Positions 1 through 8,660 of a DNA stretch of 39,353 bases are shown here, one piece after another. How positions within the stretch are numbered: the stretch's first letter is position 1; each line of letters starts with the position of its first letter. The notes under the pieces were generated by a model. It was given only the letters and a program-made list of their open reading frames with translations. It did no database searches and had not been told where the DNA came from. Origin of the DNA: an uncultured Bacteroidota bacterium. GTDB taxonomy: Bacteria > Bacteroidota > Bacteroidia > AKYH767-A > JABDAW01. The stretch is from assembly GCA_903844645.1 (NCBI GenBank), contig CAIMUP010000113.1:1-39353 (forward strand), in the 5' to 3' direction. The position numbers were made by a program, and so were the translations under genes.

Positions 1-63
1 GCTAACAGTGGAAGACCTTGAGCTAACAGTGGAAGACCTTGAGCTAACGGTGGAAGACCGTAA
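1..63. repeat. 21-bp tandem array A
   Basis: Three consecutive 21-bp units begin at bases 1, 22 and 43. The first two are identical (core GCTAACAGTGGAAGACC) and the third has several changes. The array touches the left edge and may continue beyond it. It lies upstream of the first surface-protein gene. The rest of the gap (64-335) holds a small stem (GTCCG/CGGAC near 148-163) and a GCTTTC/GAAAGC stem near 260-276. I recognise no RNA gene or protein there. Confidence 0.85.
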
Positions 64-335
64 CTAATGAGTGAAACAGTTTTTAGTTCACCCTTACAAA
101 CTCTATTTAATAGGCAAGCTCCCCCAAAGTTTTTTTGTCCGAGCATCCGGACGAGGATCGAAGCGGGCTTGTTTTTCAACATTCCCTTGTTATTAAATTC
201 CTAAAAAAAACTTGGAACGAATTGAAATATTCCTTTCCTTTGAAGCGGAAAAAGAGGGTGCTTTCTCGGGGAAAGCCTGTTGGCTTAATTGGAATTCTAA
301 TAAATCATAAATAATGAATAATAAAACAAATTAAA

Positions 336-3300
336 ATGAAAAAAATCGTAACGAATTTTGTAATCATCATCCTGGCATTAAGTTGCCTGATGACTGCTAC
401 TGCGCAATCTACACTGTGGACTACTTCCTCCGCTGGCGGGTCCTGCAGCTTAGGGAACATTTTAGAATTTAATCAGCAGACGAATGCTGTAACCGACCAA
501 TTTAATTTCTCCTTTGTTGACGGCTTGCAGTATTTTGGAGGTCTTTTGCAGGCATCCAACGGGAAGTTTTACGGCGTATCTTTCGTAGGAGGGTACAACA
601 ATGTCGGTGCGCTTTATGAATATGATAATAGCGCGAACACCTACACCAAGAAATTCGATATGGTAACGGCTACCGGCAGCAAATGCACAGGCTCGCTGAT
701 TCAGGCAAGCGATGGCAAGCTGTATGGCGTAACGACCTTGGGCGGCGCGAATAACAAAGGGGTTTTATTTCAATACGATATTACCACCAATACCTATACC
801 GACAAGGTAGATCTCGATGCCAGCAGCGGATGGGGCGTGGGGAATCAATTGATTCAGGCAAGCGATGGGTATCTTTACGGAACAGGCTATTTTGGCGGAA
901 CTAATAATGCAGGGACGCTCTTTCGGTATGATATTTCATCGAATACGTTCACCAAGTTGTTTGATATGACGACCGCTACGGGGAATGGTCCTTATGGCTC
1001 GCTTATCCAAGCATCGAACGGGAAGATTTATGGCACTACGAGATTTGGTGGAGCTAATAGTGTAGGAGTTATCTTTGAATATAATATCACTACGAATACT
1101 TATACCGATAAAATTGATTTGGCATCCTCGACGGGCAACGATCCGCAATGGAACATGATACAGGCTGGCGATGGAAACCTGTATGGAACCACGCGGGCAG
1201 GAGGAACGAATAGCAATGGAGTCATCTTTCAATATAACCCTACCACGAATACTTATACCGACAAGTATAACTTCGACAATACACATGGCTCAACACCAAA
1301 TTCATTAGTACAAACCAGTAATGGCGTACTTTATGGAACTACCAATGCAGGAGGAACATCCAGTTTAGGAGTGCTCTTTCAGTATAATTACACCACCAAT
1401 ACCTACACCGTAGAAATTAATCTGAATACCCCCGGAGCAGTGAATATTTCCTCCTCTACTATCCTTGCAACAGACGGCAAGCTGTACGGAAACTCTTCTT
1501 TTGGCGGAAGTGCTTCCAGCGGATTAATCTATCAATACGACATTGGAACAAATACATTAGTCACCAAGTATTCTACCAGAAGAAACCCTGATGGTGCTTC
1601 ACCTAATTGTTCATTAACACAAGTTTCGAGCGGCAATTTATACGGTATTACCATGACTGGCGGAGCAAATAATAAAGGTGTAATCTTTCAATACGATGTC
1701 CCGACACATACTTTCACTAATAAATTAGACTTGACATCTGCCAATGGTTCATCTGCTCAAAACAAGATGGTTCTTGCTGGCGATGGCAACTTATACGGTA
1801 TGACCTACGGAGGCGGTGCCAATGCTTTCGGTATCATCTATCAATATAACATTACTAATAACACCTACACCGATGTTCATGATTTCGTTAACAACACCGG
1901 AATGCTCGGTATAGGAGGGATGGTTCTGGCTAACAACAACAAGCTCTACGGAATGACTTCTTTTGGGGGTGCAAACGGCAATGGGGTTCTTTTTGAATAT
2001 GACTATACCACCAGCTCATACACCAAGAAATACGATTTGAGTTCTTCTTCGGGTAATAACTCTCAAGGAACGATGCTTTTGGCAAGCGATGGAAAGTTAT
2101 ACGGCGTTAATAAAAGCGGTGGAGCACACACGGTAGGAACCTTATTTTCTTACGATGTAACCTCCAACACTTATACCAAATTATACGATTTTGATTTTAA
2201 CAATAGCGGAGGCTACCAGCCATACAGTTCTCTTATTCAGGCAAGCAACGGATTGCTCTACGGAACTACATTAAGTGGCGGTGCAAATGGCGCAGGAATT
2301 ATCTTTCAATACAACATCACGACAAATACTTTTACCTCTGATTTCGACATGGACGATGCCACCGGAAGATTCCAGACAGGTGACATCATCCAAGCCGCAG
2401 ATGGATACATTTATGGAATAACTCAAGTCGGCGGTGCGCATAATAGCGGCGTGATTTGGAAGTTCGATCCAACGAATAACGCTTACACCGATGTGCACGA
2501 TGTAGTCTTTTCCGAAGCCCACTCTCCCATTAATTCGGGTTTTGTGGAAGTATTAAACCAAAACACCATTACTACTGGTTCTTTAGCAACTTCGTATTGT
2601 GCCGGAGCTTCTGTTTCCGTGTCTTACACTGCCTTAGGAACATTCACAGGTGGCAATACATTCACTGCGGAATTAAGCGACGCAAACGGCAGTTTTTCAT
2701 CTCCAACTACGATAGGTACATTGGCTGCTACGGCATCCGGAACCATCTCTTGTGTTCTTCCCGGAACGGCTTCAGGAACGGGTTATCGGATCAGGGTAAA
2801 AGCCTCCAGCCCTGCCGTAAACGGTACTGATAATGGTGTAAACTTTACCATCAACAGCAACCCTAATCCAACGATTTCGGTAACAGAAACAACCGGCTCT
2901 GTAGCCAATGACGGCATTATATGTCTTGGAGGTTCGGCTTCATTAAATGCCGGTGCATTCAGCACTTATTTATGGAGCAATAGTGCTTCGATTCAAACGA
3001 TTTCGGTATCGCCAACAACGACCACAGCATACTCCGTAACCGTTACGAATGCGAGTGGATGTTCTGCCGTAACCAATCAAACTATCACCGTAAATACCAA
3101 TCCTTCCGCATCATCCTCAGCAGGAACCATTGCATGTTATAACGGCAACACTTCCATCACGGTTTCCGCTACCGGAGGCACTTCTCCGTACACAGGCACC
3201 GGTGTTTATTCTTCATTAAATGCTGCAACATATTCCTACACCGTTACCGATAATAACGGTTGCAAATCCGCCACTACGCAAGTTTTGACACAGCCTTCTG

Positions 3301-4067
3301 CAAACACATTCACTACCGTAGCAACCAATAACACGGCTTGCGGAGCCGGTACCCAAGGCAGCATAGCCATTACCGCAACAGGCGGAACAGGCACAAAAGT
3401 TTATTCAAAAGATAACGGAAGTACCTACCAGGGAGCTTCGTTAATGAGTGCTTTGGCAGACGGCAGCTATCCCATTAGAACAAGAGATGCGAACGGATGC
3501 ACCAGCTCCGCATCGAATATCACCATCGCCACTTCGCCATCCATTACTTACAATCCGACGGTTGTGAATCCGACACCTTGTTTAACGGGTACGAATGGCA
3601 AGATAACCGTTATTGCATCGGGTGGTTCAGGCTTCTTCAATTACTCTAAAAATGGCGGCACAACGTACCAATCCTCCAACGTATTTACGCTGTTAACGCA
3701 TGGCACTTATTCGATTCGGGTAAAAGACGTTTTGGGCTGCTTATCCTCCGTCGCATCGGTGGTAGTTGGTCCTGCTTGTCGCGATGAAGTGACCACTCGC
3801 TATGATGCTTATTCAACAGCTTTATTCTCCATTTATCCCAATCCGGCATCCTCCGAAGCGACCCTTGTTTTTGCATCCAATTCAGAAGAAAACAGAACGC
3901 TGAAAATAGTAGATGTATTAGGCAATACGGTACTGAATTCAACGGTTTCATGCACCATCGGCGATAACCAAGTTCAACTGAATATCGCTTCGCTATCTCG
4001 CGGAATATATTTGGTACTTCTGCAAAATAATGAAGGTATGATGCAGCAAAAAATCGTCCTCGAATAA
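336..4067 (+). CDS. GloVer-repeat surface protein with SprB repeats and T9SS sorting domain
   Basis: This 1243-residue protein is predicted to be exported. Residues 1-23 form a signal peptide ending in TATAQ. Residues about 24-730 hold some 13 clear repeats of 50-55 residues around the motif G-x-LYG-xx-x-GG-x-x-x-x-G-x-x-F-x-Y, matching the tandem repeat family called GloVer. Further on are Ig-like and SprB-type repeats, recognisable by ATGGTSPYT and YTVTDNNGC. The last 80 residues (SIYPNPASSEATL onward, ending QQKIVLE) are a type A T9SS sorting domain, so the protein is probably secreted through the outer membrane and anchored or released. The partner or substrate is unknown; a surface or adhesin role is inferred. 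It is related to the 6915-8315 protein. A strong terminator follows it. Confidence 0.9.
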   Translation: MKKIVTNFVIIILALSCLMTATAQSTLWTTSSAGGSCSLGNILEFNQQTNAVTDQFNFSFVDGLQYFGGLLQASNGKFYGVSFVGGYNNVGALYEYDNSANTYTKKFDMVTATGSKCTGSLIQASDGKLYGVTTLGGANNKGVLFQYDITTNTYTDKVDLDASSGWGVGNQLIQASDGYLYGTGYFGGTNNAGTLFRYDISSNTFTKLFDMTTATGNGPYGSLIQASNGKIYGTTRFGGANSVGVIFEYNITTNTYTDKIDLASSTGNDPQWNMIQAGDGNLYGTTRAGGTNSNGVIFQYNPTTNTYTDKYNFDNTHGSTPNSLVQTSNGVLYGTTNAGGTSSLGVLFQYNYTTNTYTVEINLNTPGAVNISSSTILATDGKLYGNSSFGGSASSGLIYQYDIGTNTLVTKYSTRRNPDGASPNCSLTQVSSGNLYGITMTGGANNKGVIFQYDVPTHTFTNKLDLTSANGSSAQNKMVLAGDGNLYGMTYGGGANAFGIIYQYNITNNTYTDVHDFVNNTGMLGIGGMVLANNNKLYGMTSFGGANGNGVLFEYDYTTSSYTKKYDLSSSSGNNSQGTMLLASDGKLYGVNKSGGAHTVGTLFSYDVTSNTYTKLYDFDFNNSGGYQPYSSLIQASNGLLYGTTLSGGANGAGIIFQYNITTNTFTSDFDMDDATGRFQTGDIIQAADGYIYGITQVGGAHNSGVIWKFDPTNNAYTDVHDVVFSEAHSPINSGFVEVLNQNTITTGSLATSYCAGASVSVSYTALGTFTGGNTFTAELSDANGSFSSPTTIGTLAATASGTISCVLPGTASGTGYRIRVKASSPAVNGTDNGVNFTINSNPNPTISVTETTGSVANDGIICLGGSASLNAGAFSTYLWSNSASIQTISVSPTTTTAYSVTVTNASGCSAVTNQTITVNTNPSASSSAGTIACYNGNTSITVSATGGTSPYTGTGVYSSLNAATYSYTVTDNNGCKSATTQVLTQPSANTFTTVATNNTACGAGTQGSIAITATGGTGTKVYSKDNGSTYQGASLMSALADGSYPIRTRDANGCTSSASNITIATSPSITYNPTVVNPTPCLTGTNGKITVIASGGSGFFNYSKNGGTTYQSSNVFTLLTHGTYSIRVKDVLGCLSSVASVVVGPACRDEVTTRYDAYSTALFSIYPNPASSEATLVFASNSEENRTLKIVDVLGNTVLNSTVSCTIGDNQVQLNIASLSRGIYLVLLQNNEGMMQQKIVLE

Positions 4068-4086
4068 ACCCGTTGTGATGCCCAAG

Positions 4087-4126
4087 AAACGGGACTGTTA
4101 TCGCCAGATGACAGTCCCGTTTTCGT
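4087..4126 (+). terminator. Rho-independent terminator after the first GloVer gene
   Basis: A perfect 12-bp stem (AAACGGGACTGT at 4087-4098 with its complement at 4111-4122) encloses a 12-nt loop and runs into a short T-rich tail 20 nt after the stop codon. Confidence 0.85.
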
Positions 4127-4148
4127 TAGCACCAGTTGTGAGTTTCGG

Positions 4149-4403
4149 GGAATGAATCAAGGTTTTTCAGAAATCAATCAGGTATCTCAAGGAATGAATC
4201 AAGGTTTTTCAGGAATAAATCAAGGTTTCTTGGGAATAAATCAAGGTCATTTAGGCATAATCCACGTGTTTCATGCCTTAATGTTCCCAATTTATTCCTG
4301 AAAAACCTTGATTTATTCCTGAAAAACCTTGATTGATTCCTTGGGATACTTGATTCGTTTCTTGCGATACGTAACTCGTTCTTTGGGATTCACAACTCGT
4401 TCT
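4149..4403. repeat. 21-bp tandem array B with two inverted arms
   Basis: Six 21-bp units (core GGAATAAATCAAGGTTT) run rightward from 4149 to 4274. After about 24 nt, five units run in the opposite orientation from 4299 to 4403 (core AAACCTTGATTTATTCC). The units nearest the centre are best conserved and the outer right units have diverged while keeping phase. A GGCAT/ATGCC stem spans the centre (4254-4277), so the block could fold as a long cruciform or hairpin. It lies between convergent genes. Confidence 0.9.
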
Positions 4404-4496
4404 ATAAAATACCGATTTTAATGCCTTAAAATAGCAGCATCATCCCTTCAAAACAGAGGATGAAAACGAGGCTACAGAGCGGGTAGTAACTTTTAC

Positions 4497-4958
4497 TTAT
4501 TTTTTAGCAAGAAAGCGGCTCGTGAAGGCTTCAATCCACTGCTTTACGGTGATTTTGCCCAACAATTCTCCGATTAATTCATAAGGAATGTCTGCCACTT
4601 TCTTATACCGAATGCACGATTTGCCCATGTCTAATTTCGCTGCCGAGAGCTTCGCATGTTCCCCCACAAACCAATCGAAAAGTTCTTTATCGGCATACAA
4701 ACCCATGTGATAAATGGAGATAAAGTTCTTTTGCGAAGCCACATTTACAAAAGGCAACGGCTTGGAAGGATCACAATGATACCCCGCTGGATACAAGGAA
4801 AACGGCACTACATAGCCGATCATTCCGTAACTCATTTCCTCGACAAACCCTTCGGGGATATTTTGCAGGATTACCTTCCTCAATCGTTCTATTGCCTCCC
4901 TCCTATCTTCGGGTAACGAGGCGGTATATTCATCTACTGTGCTGGCTTTTGATTGCAT
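4497..4958 (-). CDS. DUF1801 family protein
   Basis: This 153-residue protein is of the DUF1801 (YdhG-like) type. Recognisable stretches are VDEYTASLPEDRREAIERLR near the N-terminus, EEMSYGMIGYVVP, and a C-terminal DMGKSCIRYKK segment. Some relatives have been called iron chaperones, but a biochemical role cannot be given here. The start at 4958 is chosen because an in-frame extension upstream would run through the promoter and adds unrelated sequence. It is divergent from the Hdr-like gene, and the two -7 elements lie about 25 bp apart. Confidence 0.85.
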   Translation of the reverse strand: MQSKASTVDEYTASLPEDRREAIERLRKVILQNIPEGFVEEMSYGMIGYVVPFSLYPAGYHCDPSKPLPFVNVASQKNFISIYHMGLYADKELFDWFVGEHAKLSAAKLDMGKSCIRYKKVADIPYELIGELLGKITVKQWIEAFTSRFLAKK

Positions 4959-4981
4959 CGTAATACGTTTTGATAATGCCG

Positions 4982-4989
4982 CAAAAATA
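4982..4989 (-). promoter_or_regulatory. -7 element TATTTTTG for the DUF1801 gene
   Basis: This matches the Bacteroidota TAnnTTTG element, 23 nt upstream of the chosen start at 4958. Confidence 0.7.
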
Positions 4990-5012
4990 TAAATAAGTTC
5001 CCACACCGTTGC

Positions 5013-5020
5013 TATCTTTG
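5013..5020 (+). promoter_or_regulatory. -7 element TATCTTTG for the Hdr-like gene
   Basis: This TAnnTTTG match lies 16 nt upstream of the ATG at 5037 and is divergent to the element at 4982-4989. The implied 5' leader is only about 10 nt. Confidence 0.7.
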
Positions 5021-5036
5021 CGCCATTGATTTAAGT

Positions 5037-6353
5037 ATGACCATCGCTACCATTTTATTCACCCTGATACTGCTCTGCGGAAGCACCTTATTCACCATTA
5101 ATGTCAGGAAAATAATCCGCAATATCCGCCTCGGCAGAGACATCGTCATAACGGATCGTAAAAAAGAACGCTGGATGACCATGATCCGCGTGGCATTAGG
5201 GCAATCGAAGATGATAAACCGCCCCGTTGCCGGGGTAATGCACATCCTCGTCTATGTCGGTTTCGTCATCATCAACATCGAAGTAATAGAGATCATGATA
5301 GACGGCATCTTCGGCACACACCGCTTCTTGGCAAGCATAATGGGTGGTTTGTATAACGTGTTAATCGCCTCCTTTGAATGGCTTGCTTTAGGCGTCATCG
5401 TAGGCTGTGTCGTGTTCTTACTAAGAAGAAACCTTGTGAAACTTAAACGGTTTATCAGTAAGGACCTAAACGGCTTTCCTCGCACCGATGCGAACATTAT
5501 TCTACTTTCAGAGATCTTTCTGATGTCCGCTTTCTTGAAGATGAATGCTGCCGATTTCCTTCTGCAATCCAGGATTGGCGAGCATTATATCCATGTCGGC
5601 TCCTTTCCTATCAGCTCGTTCCTTCTCGTCCCTTTAATGCAGGGATATAGTACCGGTTTCCTCATCTTTGCAGAGCGGTTTTGCTGGTGGTTTCATATTA
5701 TCGGCATCATGATTTTCTTAAATTACATACCTTACTCCAAGCACTTCCATATCTTACTTGCATTCCCGAATGTATGGTATTCAAACCTCGATGCCAAGGG
5801 ACGATTCAACAATATGAATACCGTTACCAATGAGGTAAAAGCAATGCTCGATCCTTCCTTTATCCCACCTGCCATAGACCCTGCTAACACCACTAAATTC
5901 GGGGCTAAGGATGTTACCGACTTAACTTGGAAAAACTTGATGGATGCCTATTCCTGCACCGAATGCGGCAGATGCACCTCGGTATGTCCTGCCAACCAAA
6001 CCGGCAAGTTGCTATCTCCCAGAAAAATCATGATGGATACCCGCGACAGATTAGAAGAAGTGGGAAGAAATATTGATAAAAACGGCACCGAATATACAGA
6101 CATGAAATCGTTGCTGAACGATTACATCACGCCTGAAGAACTCTGGGCATGTACCACCTGCAATGCCTGTGTGGATGCCTGCCCCGTGAATATTGACCCC
6201 CTGAATATCATCGTTGAGATGCGCCGCTATCTCGTGATGGAGCAATCTGCCGCCCCTTCGGAATTAAACATGATGTTCACCAATACCGAGAACAACCAGG
6301 CTCCCTGGCAGTTCTCCCCTGCCGACCGATTGAACTGGGCGAAGGAGGAATAA
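5037..6353 (+). CDS. Membrane haem/[4Fe-4S] oxidoreductase, HdrE-HdrC-like fusion
   Basis: This 438-residue protein joins two modules. Residues 1-about 250 carry several membrane helices with histidines (VMHILVYVGF, CWWFHIIGIM) of the kind that bind b-type haem in NarI/HdrE-like subunits. Residues about 300-390 carry two 4Fe-4S motifs: CTECGRCTSVCP (Cys 307, 310, 313, 317) and CTTCNACVDACP (Cys 372, 375, 378, 382). The role is probably electron transfer between a membrane quinone pool and a soluble partner; donor and acceptor are unknown. In related genomes, from memory, a separate CCG-domain HdrB-like subunit usually follows. Here a small unrelated membrane protein follows instead. Confidence 0.85.
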   Translation: MTIATILFTLILLCGSTLFTINVRKIIRNIRLGRDIVITDRKKERWMTMIRVALGQSKMINRPVAGVMHILVYVGFVIINIEVIEIMIDGIFGTHRFLASIMGGLYNVLIASFEWLALGVIVGCVVFLLRRNLVKLKRFISKDLNGFPRTDANIILLSEIFLMSAFLKMNAADFLLQSRIGEHYIHVGSFPISSFLLVPLMQGYSTGFLIFAERFCWWFHIIGIMIFLNYIPYSKHFHILLAFPNVWYSNLDAKGRFNNMNTVTNEVKAMLDPSFIPPAIDPANTTKFGAKDVTDLTWKNLMDAYSCTECGRCTSVCPANQTGKLLSPRKIMMDTRDRLEEVGRNIDKNGTEYTDMKSLLNDYITPEELWACTTCNACVDACPVNIDPLNIIVEMRRYLVMEQSAAPSELNMMFTNTENNQAPWQFSPADRLNWAKEE

Positions 6354-6380
6354 GATTTTGCTTGTTTTATAAATAATATG

Positions 6381-6388
6381 TATTTTTG
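6381..6388 (+). promoter_or_regulatory. -7 element TATTTTTG with a TTTTG -33 box
   Basis: TTTTG at 6356-6360 is followed after 20 nt by TATTTTTG, which fits the Bacteroidota -33/-7 arrangement. The downstream leader is duplicated ahead of the 6915 gene. Confidence 0.75.
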
Positions 6389-6390
6389 CT

Positions 6391-6439
6391 CCCTCAAACA
6401 AGAAAATAATCTTAATAAAATAACAACGAATATGAAAAA
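6391..6439 (+). repeat. Duplicated 5' leader, copy 1
   Basis: The 49 nt from CCCTCAAACAAG through the first codons (ATGAAAAA) are identical to 6874-6922. Both copies sit 41 nt ahead of a start codon and directly after a TAnnTTTG element. Confidence 0.9.
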
Positions 6440-6848
6440 AAACCTTTTGCTACTCGCCTTTGTAACAATTTTCTTCTCTCACTTTGCCATCGCCGAAACG
6501 GCGGATGTAAATCAAACTGTTGTTCCTTATACTTTAGCCGATCGCGACAGAGGTATTCGTATGGAAGCTAAAATGGAGCAAATGGATAAACGGTTTGATC
6601 AGATGTTGACTTTTATGGGTTGGATGGTTATGGCTTTTGTTGCTATGACTGGTGGTGTTTTCGCCTTTGCATGGTGGGACCGCCGTTCGATGATTCGCCC
6701 GTTTGAGGAAAAAACCAAGCTCATGGATATTGCTATCGAGGCTCTCAATAATGATAAAGCGGATATTAGAGTTATCAAGGTATTGAAAGATCTTTCAAAA
6801 ACTGATGCCAAGCTGGCGGAACTTTTAAAGTTGCATAATATTCTATAA
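6432..6848 (+). CDS. Small exported membrane protein of unknown function
   Basis: This 138-residue product starts at the ATG at 6432, which gives a clear signal peptide (MKKNLLLLAFVTIFFSHFAI). A charged segment (DRGIRMEAKMEQMDKRFDQM) follows, then one hydrophobic helix (MGWMVMAFVAMTGGVFAFAWW), then a helical C-terminal region rich in Lys, Asp and Leu. I do not recognise a named family. An upstream ATG at 6378 is rejected because it overlaps the promoter. The gene has its own promoter and shares its 5' leader exactly with the next gene, suggesting common post-transcriptional control or a recent duplication of the start region. Confidence 0.75.
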   Translation: MKKNLLLLAFVTIFFSHFAIAETADVNQTVVPYTLADRDRGIRMEAKMEQMDKRFDQMLTFMGWMVMAFVAMTGGVFAFAWWDRRSMIRPFEEKTKLMDIAIEALNNDKADIRVIKVLKDLSKTDAKLAELLKLHNIL

Positions 6849-6863
6849 TACCATAACTTTTCC

Positions 6864-6871
6864 TACTTTTG
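6864..6871 (+). promoter_or_regulatory. -7 element TACTTTTG for the second GloVer gene
   Basis: This TAnnTTTG match lies 16 nt after the previous stop codon and immediately before the second copy of the duplicated leader. Confidence 0.7.
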
Positions 6872-6873
6872 TC

Positions 6874-6922
6874 CCCTCAAACAAGAAAATAATCTTAATA
6901 AAATAACAACGAATATGAAAAA
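6874..6922 (+). repeat. Duplicated 5' leader, copy 2
   Basis: Identical over 49 nt to 6391-6439, including the first codons of the following gene. Confidence 0.9.
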
Positions 6923-8315
6923 TCTAAACTTAATCTTAGCTGTGATGATGGCACTTGTGATGCAGGTCGCTACTGCACAAACACAACTTTGGGGAACTTG
7001 CATGAATGGCGGTTCAAGAGATTCAGGGACTATCTTTATGACTGACGGTAACGGAAACAATTTCCATTCTATTTATTCTTTTAATAAAACTACTGGCTCA
7101 ATTCCGTTGGGAACTCTCTGTTTAGCACCTAATGGGAAATTATACGGAGTTACACGAAATGGTGGTTGCGATGATAGTTGTGTTGTCTATTCATACAACC
7201 CAGTAACGGGTATTTTTAATAATTTTCACGATTTGTTTTGTGACGATATCCATGGCTGGAAGGCGAATAGTGGAATGATGCTCGCAGCTGATGGAAATTT
7301 ATATGGATTGTGTAGTGGAGGAGGTGTTAATGACAAAGGTGTGATTTATAAAGTTGACCCGAGTACAGATACTTATACAGATATTTATGATTTTGATACT
7401 GCTAATGTTGGACCTCAGGGTACTTTGATACAATTGAGCGATGGGAAATTGTATGGTTATACTAATGGTAATGGCACACAAAACTTTGGAACGTTATTTA
7501 GTTTTGACATAAGTACATCTGTTTTTACTCGCTTGCATTCCTTGTATTATTTGACAGGTGACTGGCCTAATTATGGTGGTTTGTTAATGGCTACAGATAA
7601 TAAACTTTATGGTGTAACATCCGGTGGTGGTGCTAATCTTCGAGGAGTTATTTTCAGCTATGATCTTTCAACTGATACATATAATGACATTCATGATTTT
7701 GATAGTATTGGAGGATATAATCCCAACTGTATAATGATTCAGGCAACTGATGGTAAACTTTATGGTGTGACTTCTTCTGGAGGGGCAAGTATTTACTTTG
7801 GAGTTATTTTTAGTTATGATATTAGTACGCATAACTATACCGTTTTACACAACTTTGATGGAACATTTGGTTCTTATCCTGCACGAAGTTTGATGCAAGC
7901 AAGTAATGGCAAATTGTATGGAATGACAAACCGCGGCGGCACAAATAATATAGGAGTATTTTATAGTTTTGATATTTCATCGAATACTTATAGTGTTGTA
8001 ATGAATTTAGATAGTGCTATAGGAGCAAATCCAGATTGTGATATTATAGAAACCCCATGGATAACTGGCATCCCTTCCATCCCCACCCCCTCCCCCCTCA
8101 CCATCTCCCCAAACCCCGCCTCCCAGACCTTAAACATCACCTATAATTCCATAGCTCAATTAATCATCACCGATATGATGGGGAATAAAATTTATTCCCA
8201 ACCGATAACCACTATAAATAATTCCATAGATGTTTCGAAGTGGAGCAAGGGAGTTTATTTTGTTCAATTAAGGAGCGAAAGGGAGAATTTGGTGAAGAAA
8301 TTAGTGATTGATTAA
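6915..8315 (+). CDS. GloVer-repeat surface protein with T9SS sorting domain
   Basis: This 466-residue protein has a signal peptide ending in VATAQ. About six clear and one degenerate GloVer repeats follow (for example GKLYGVTSGGGANLRGVIF). A proline/serine linker (IPTPSPL) leads to a C-terminal type A T9SS sorting domain (LTISPNPASQ, ending VKKLVID). It is a shorter paralogue-like relative of the 336-4067 protein and lacks the SprB region. The start is supported by the signal peptide and the duplicated leader. It is likely secreted to the cell surface; the ligand is unknown. The linker region (8071-8110) is very C-rich compared with the rest of the gene. Confidence 0.9.
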   Translation: MKNLNLILAVMMALVMQVATAQTQLWGTCMNGGSRDSGTIFMTDGNGNNFHSIYSFNKTTGSIPLGTLCLAPNGKLYGVTRNGGCDDSCVVYSYNPVTGIFNNFHDLFCDDIHGWKANSGMMLAADGNLYGLCSGGGVNDKGVIYKVDPSTDTYTDIYDFDTANVGPQGTLIQLSDGKLYGYTNGNGTQNFGTLFSFDISTSVFTRLHSLYYLTGDWPNYGGLLMATDNKLYGVTSGGGANLRGVIFSYDLSTDTYNDIHDFDSIGGYNPNCIMIQATDGKLYGVTSSGGASIYFGVIFSYDISTHNYTVLHNFDGTFGSYPARSLMQASNGKLYGMTNRGGTNNIGVFYSFDISSNTYSVVMNLDSAIGANPDCDIIETPWITGIPSIPTPSPLTISPNPASQTLNITYNSIAQLIITDMMGNKIYSQPITTINNSIDVSKWSKGVYFVQLRSERENLVKKLVID

Positions 8316-8323
8316 ACTATTGC

Positions 8324-8331
8324 TATCTTCG
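8324..8331 (+). promoter_or_regulatory. Possible weak -7 element TATCTTCG before array C
   Basis: One mismatch to TAnnTTTG, in a context (GCTATCTTCGCCCC) very like the element at 5011-5023. It lies 5 nt before an ATGATG at 8337 that opens a frame running through array C. Confidence 0.35.
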
Positions 8332-8336
8332 CCCCG

Positions 8337-8639
8337 ATGATGAACGCCAATATTCCATATCAAATTTCTCCTGCATACGGCTCGAAGGCATTTACGGATT
8401 TCTTCCGAGTATTCTCGGATTTTTCCAAACAGTTCTCGGATTTCTTCCGAGTATTCTCGGATTTTTTCCAACAGTTCTCGGATTTCTTCCGAATATTCTC
8501 GGATTTTTTCCAACAGTTCTCGGATTCTTCCCGAGTATTCTCGGATTTTTTCCAACAGTTCTCGGAGTCTTCCCAAACAAGCATTTTGAGATGGGCAATA
8601 CTGCCATCATCGAATTTTCAAGTTAAGTTAAATAAGTAG
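8337..8639 (+). CDS. Doubtful ORF through array C (heptad-repeat peptide)
   Basis: This 100-codon frame starts with non-repeat sequence (MMNANIPYQISPAYGSKAF). It then reads array C as alternating seven-residue repeats (FFRVFSD, FFQQFSD) and ends in 20-odd non-repeat residues. A promoter-like TATCTTCG sits just upstream. Against it, the 21-bp period keeps other frames on both strands open as well, no signal peptide or family is visible, and no ribosome site is evident. It is listed so that expression can be tested. Confidence 0.2.
   Translation: MMNANIPYQISPAYGSKAFTDFFRVFSDFSKQFSDFFRVFSDFFQQFSDFFRIFSDFFQQFSDSSRVFSDFFQQFSESSQTSILRWAILPSSNFQVKLNK
8396..8584. repeat. 21-bp tandem array C with alternating A/B units
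   Basis: Nine 21-bp units alternate between two versions, GGATTTCTTCCGAGTATT and GGATTTTTTCCAACAGTT, giving a 42-bp higher-order period. The A version contains a CCGAG-TATT-CTCGG hairpin that is absent from the B version. The array lies between two rightward genes. The remaining 75 nt before the next gene hold nothing recognisable. Confidence 0.9.
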
Positions 8640-8660
8640 CATAAATTAAATTATTAAGTA

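Noticed and set aside
1-335. Possible structured RNA in the first gap
   Set aside because: Only short 5-6 bp stems are seen and no match to a known RNA family is recognised.
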